DNA of 64,000 nt. Source: a marine gamma proteobacterium HTCC2143. GTDB lineage: Bacteria; Pseudomonadota; Gammaproteobacteria; Pseudomonadales; Dasaniaceae. Under the pieces are notes generated by a model. That model had not been told where the DNA came from. It made no database searches and saw only the letters and a program-made list of their open reading frames with translations. Below are positions 62,994 through 64,000 of the stretch, one piece after another. A program made the position numbers and the translations under genes. The number at the start of each line of letters is the position of its first letter. Positions within the stretch are counted from its first letter, which is position 1. Where the stretch lies: the NCBI GenBank assembly GCA_000169075.1, contig AAVT01000010.1, positions 42,969 to 106,968 of the forward strand, written 5' to 3'.

Positions 62994-63057
62994 TGAGAAC
63001 CTAATTTTATTGAGCAGACATTGTTATTGAATGGAGTAAACGATCATTGAAATAGTA

Positions 63058-63237
63058 TTACTGCCCACAGCACTTCTTAAATTTACGACCACTTTCACAG
63101 GGGCATGGATCATTGCGACCCATTTTAGGCGCAGCTCGAATCAATGGAACTGGCGGAGGGCAACAGCTGGTATCACTGCAACAGCTGTCGCGATCTGCAA
63201 AAGCTGGAACGGTTAATGTGGAATTTTCTTCGTTCAT
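63058..63237 (-). CDS. SEC-C motif protein, 59 aa
   Basis: A very short protein whose last 20 residues are the SEC-C zinc motif: '[18 protein letters not shown]'. It has the CxC...CC ligands found at the end of SecA and in many small zinc-related proteins. Two extra doublets (DSCC and TSCC) and PPPVP precede it. It has no signal peptide. It lies between DUF1826 and the 98-residue protein, with 40 and 64 bp gaps, so it is probably in the same operon. It may serve as a zinc store or carrier. Confidence 0.85.
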   Translation of the reverse strand: MNEENSTLTVPAFADRDSCCSDTSCCPPPVPLIRAAPKMGRNDPCPCESGRKFKKCCGQ

Positions 63238-63277
63238 ATTGACGGCTTAAAGTGGGTGAGAGATTTATTTGACTAAG

Positions 63278-63952
63278 CTAAGTGATATCAAGGGTTAGTA
63301 GTAAGCGTCCCTCACCGGCTGACAGCGATGGCGAACGATGCACCAATCCTGCCCCTTCATTGCCCTCCCAACCCTCTCCTTTTAACAACGCCACATCGCC
63401 CACGGTCAGTTGCTGAATATCACCCAGTTTAGGAAAAAGGCCTGACTGTTCATCCGGTTTACCTTCACTGCCATGACCTAATTTTTCACGATCAACCACA
63501 TTGTGCGGCAGCCATTCGGTGGCGGAGCCCTGATAAGTCGTGACTAAACGACATAGCACTTTATCGACATGAAACCTTGGACACATCGCCTTATCCAGAA
63601 CGGTTAGTCGCAGACCTACTTTGCCCAAGTCGAACAGGCAACAGAACATATCCACCAACTCAGTAATATCTTCGCTCAATGGAGCCATTATTTCAGATCC
63701 TCCCAAGGCTTGATGAATCGGAGCAAAAGCATCTTGGGGGCTAAGGGTCATTGAAACTTGAAAGCCTCTATTTGCAACCAGAAAGTCATTCACTATGGCC
63801 TGTATTTCAGGAGTAAGATCACGCCTCCAGGCGACGATATTGCAATCTTCCTCATAGATATCTGACAAATCTGTTGGTTTATCACCTTCAATAAAGCGAC
63901 TTGCTATCAAGCTCGGGCTTATCTCATCACGGTTAATGGCTAAGGAACTCAT
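63278..63952 (-). CDS. DUF1826 domain-containing protein, 224 aa
   Basis: A soluble protein recognised as DUF1826 by 'NIVAWRRDLTPEIQAIVNDFL', 'MCPRFHVDKVLCRLVTTYQGSATEWLPHNVVDR' (as a whole) and 'VGDVALLKGEGW'. The cupin-like RFHxD...C arrangement may bind metal. The function is unknown; homologues occur in zinc-regulated clusters. A gagagaatcc site precedes the ATG at 63952. It is probably the first gene of the unit ending with the TonB receptor. Its promoter would lie at or beyond the window edge, where no Zur-type palindrome is visible in the last 48 bp. Confidence 0.85.
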   Translation of the reverse strand: MSSLAINRDEISPSLIASRFIEGDKPTDLSDIYEEDCNIVAWRRDLTPEIQAIVNDFLVANRGFQVSMTLSPQDAFAPIHQALGGSEIMAPLSEDITELVDMFCCLFDLGKVGLRLTVLDKAMCPRFHVDKVLCRLVTTYQGSATEWLPHNVVDREKLGHGSEGKPDEQSGLFPKLGDIQQLTVGDVALLKGEGWEGNEGAGLVHRSPSLSAGEGRLLLTLDIT

Positions 63953-64000
63953 TGGATTCTCTCAATTTAACTCAGTCAACATGGGGCGGATTGTCTTGTT

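Noticed and set aside
62994..63057. A Zur box before the 98-residue gene or TonB receptor
   Set aside because: acattgttattgaatg-type sequence has no symmetric arms matching the two clear boxes.

Overview
The window looks like a chromosomal segment of a Gram-negative, aerobic, probably marine gammaproteobacterium. Evidence is seen in TonB-dependent outer-membrane receptors, lipobox lipoproteins, a Fur-family zinc regulator, an eight-haem c-type cytochrome and a Bat (aerotolerance) operon. Many catabolic genes for hydrophobic or ester substrates also fit a heterotroph of the OMG/Cellvibrionales type; that lineage guess is inference. No rRNA, CRISPR array, insertion sequence, prophage or integrase was seen.

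Layout. 0-4.5 kb: a host-attachment-family protein, a Lon-like protease and a stress-protein-like gene in one tight operon, then queC. 5-16 kb: aldose epimerase, type B carboxylesterase, Baeyer-Villiger-type monooxygenase divergent from a zinc-free alcohol dehydrogenase/quinone reductase, a small lipoprotein, a PRMT-like methyltransferase and a MATE exporter. 16.1-17.1 kb: a gene split by an in-frame UGA that reads as a selenocysteine protein of the glycine/sarcosine/betaine/proline reductase selenoprotein B family, with a bacterial SECIS-like hairpin 16 nt after the UGA. 17.5-28.8 kb: mixed metabolic genes (three SDR oxidoreductases, a serine beta-lactamase-like hydrolase, a metallo-beta-lactamase lipoprotein, a PhyH dioxygenase, a Gfo/Idh/MocA oxidoreductase, an acyl-CoA desaturase). 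A promoter-region element is shared by an unknown gene and the PhyH gene, and resembles one before a distant TetR gene. 29.1-29.6 kb: tRNA-Arg(CCU), a decayed copy of its 5' half, a short tandem repeat and a terminator. 29.7-38.5 kb: GPH-type transporter, TetR regulator, TonB receptor, octahaem/HEAT/TPR protein.

38.6-45.1 kb: a complete seven-gene operon (MoxR, DUF58, DUF4381, BatA, BatB, BatC, BatD) with overlapping genes. 45.2-48.3 kb: a C-type sulfatase and a secreted SUMF1-fold protein without the FGE cysteines. 48.6-54.2 kb: amino-acid permease, RluA-type pseudouridine synthase, UppP, acyl-CoA synthetase and enoyl-CoA hydratase.

54.8-64 kb: a zinc-homeostasis cluster. One operon carries ZrgA-like DUF2796, Zur, MerC-like protein, a HisI paralogue and a COG0523 GTPase. 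DUF3299 is divergent from an ABC ATPase/FtsX-like permease pair. A second block holds DUF1826, a 59-residue SEC-C protein, a 98-residue Cys/His protein and a TonB receptor with His/Asp/Glu-rich loops. Two near-perfect palindromes of form ATGATANNNNNTATCAT, one before zrgA and one between DUF3299 and the ABC genes, are the likely Zur operators. The FtsX-like permease can only start at a non-canonical CTG or ATT codon.

Most notable are the selenoprotein, the zinc regulon and its non-canonical start, and the shared upstream element.
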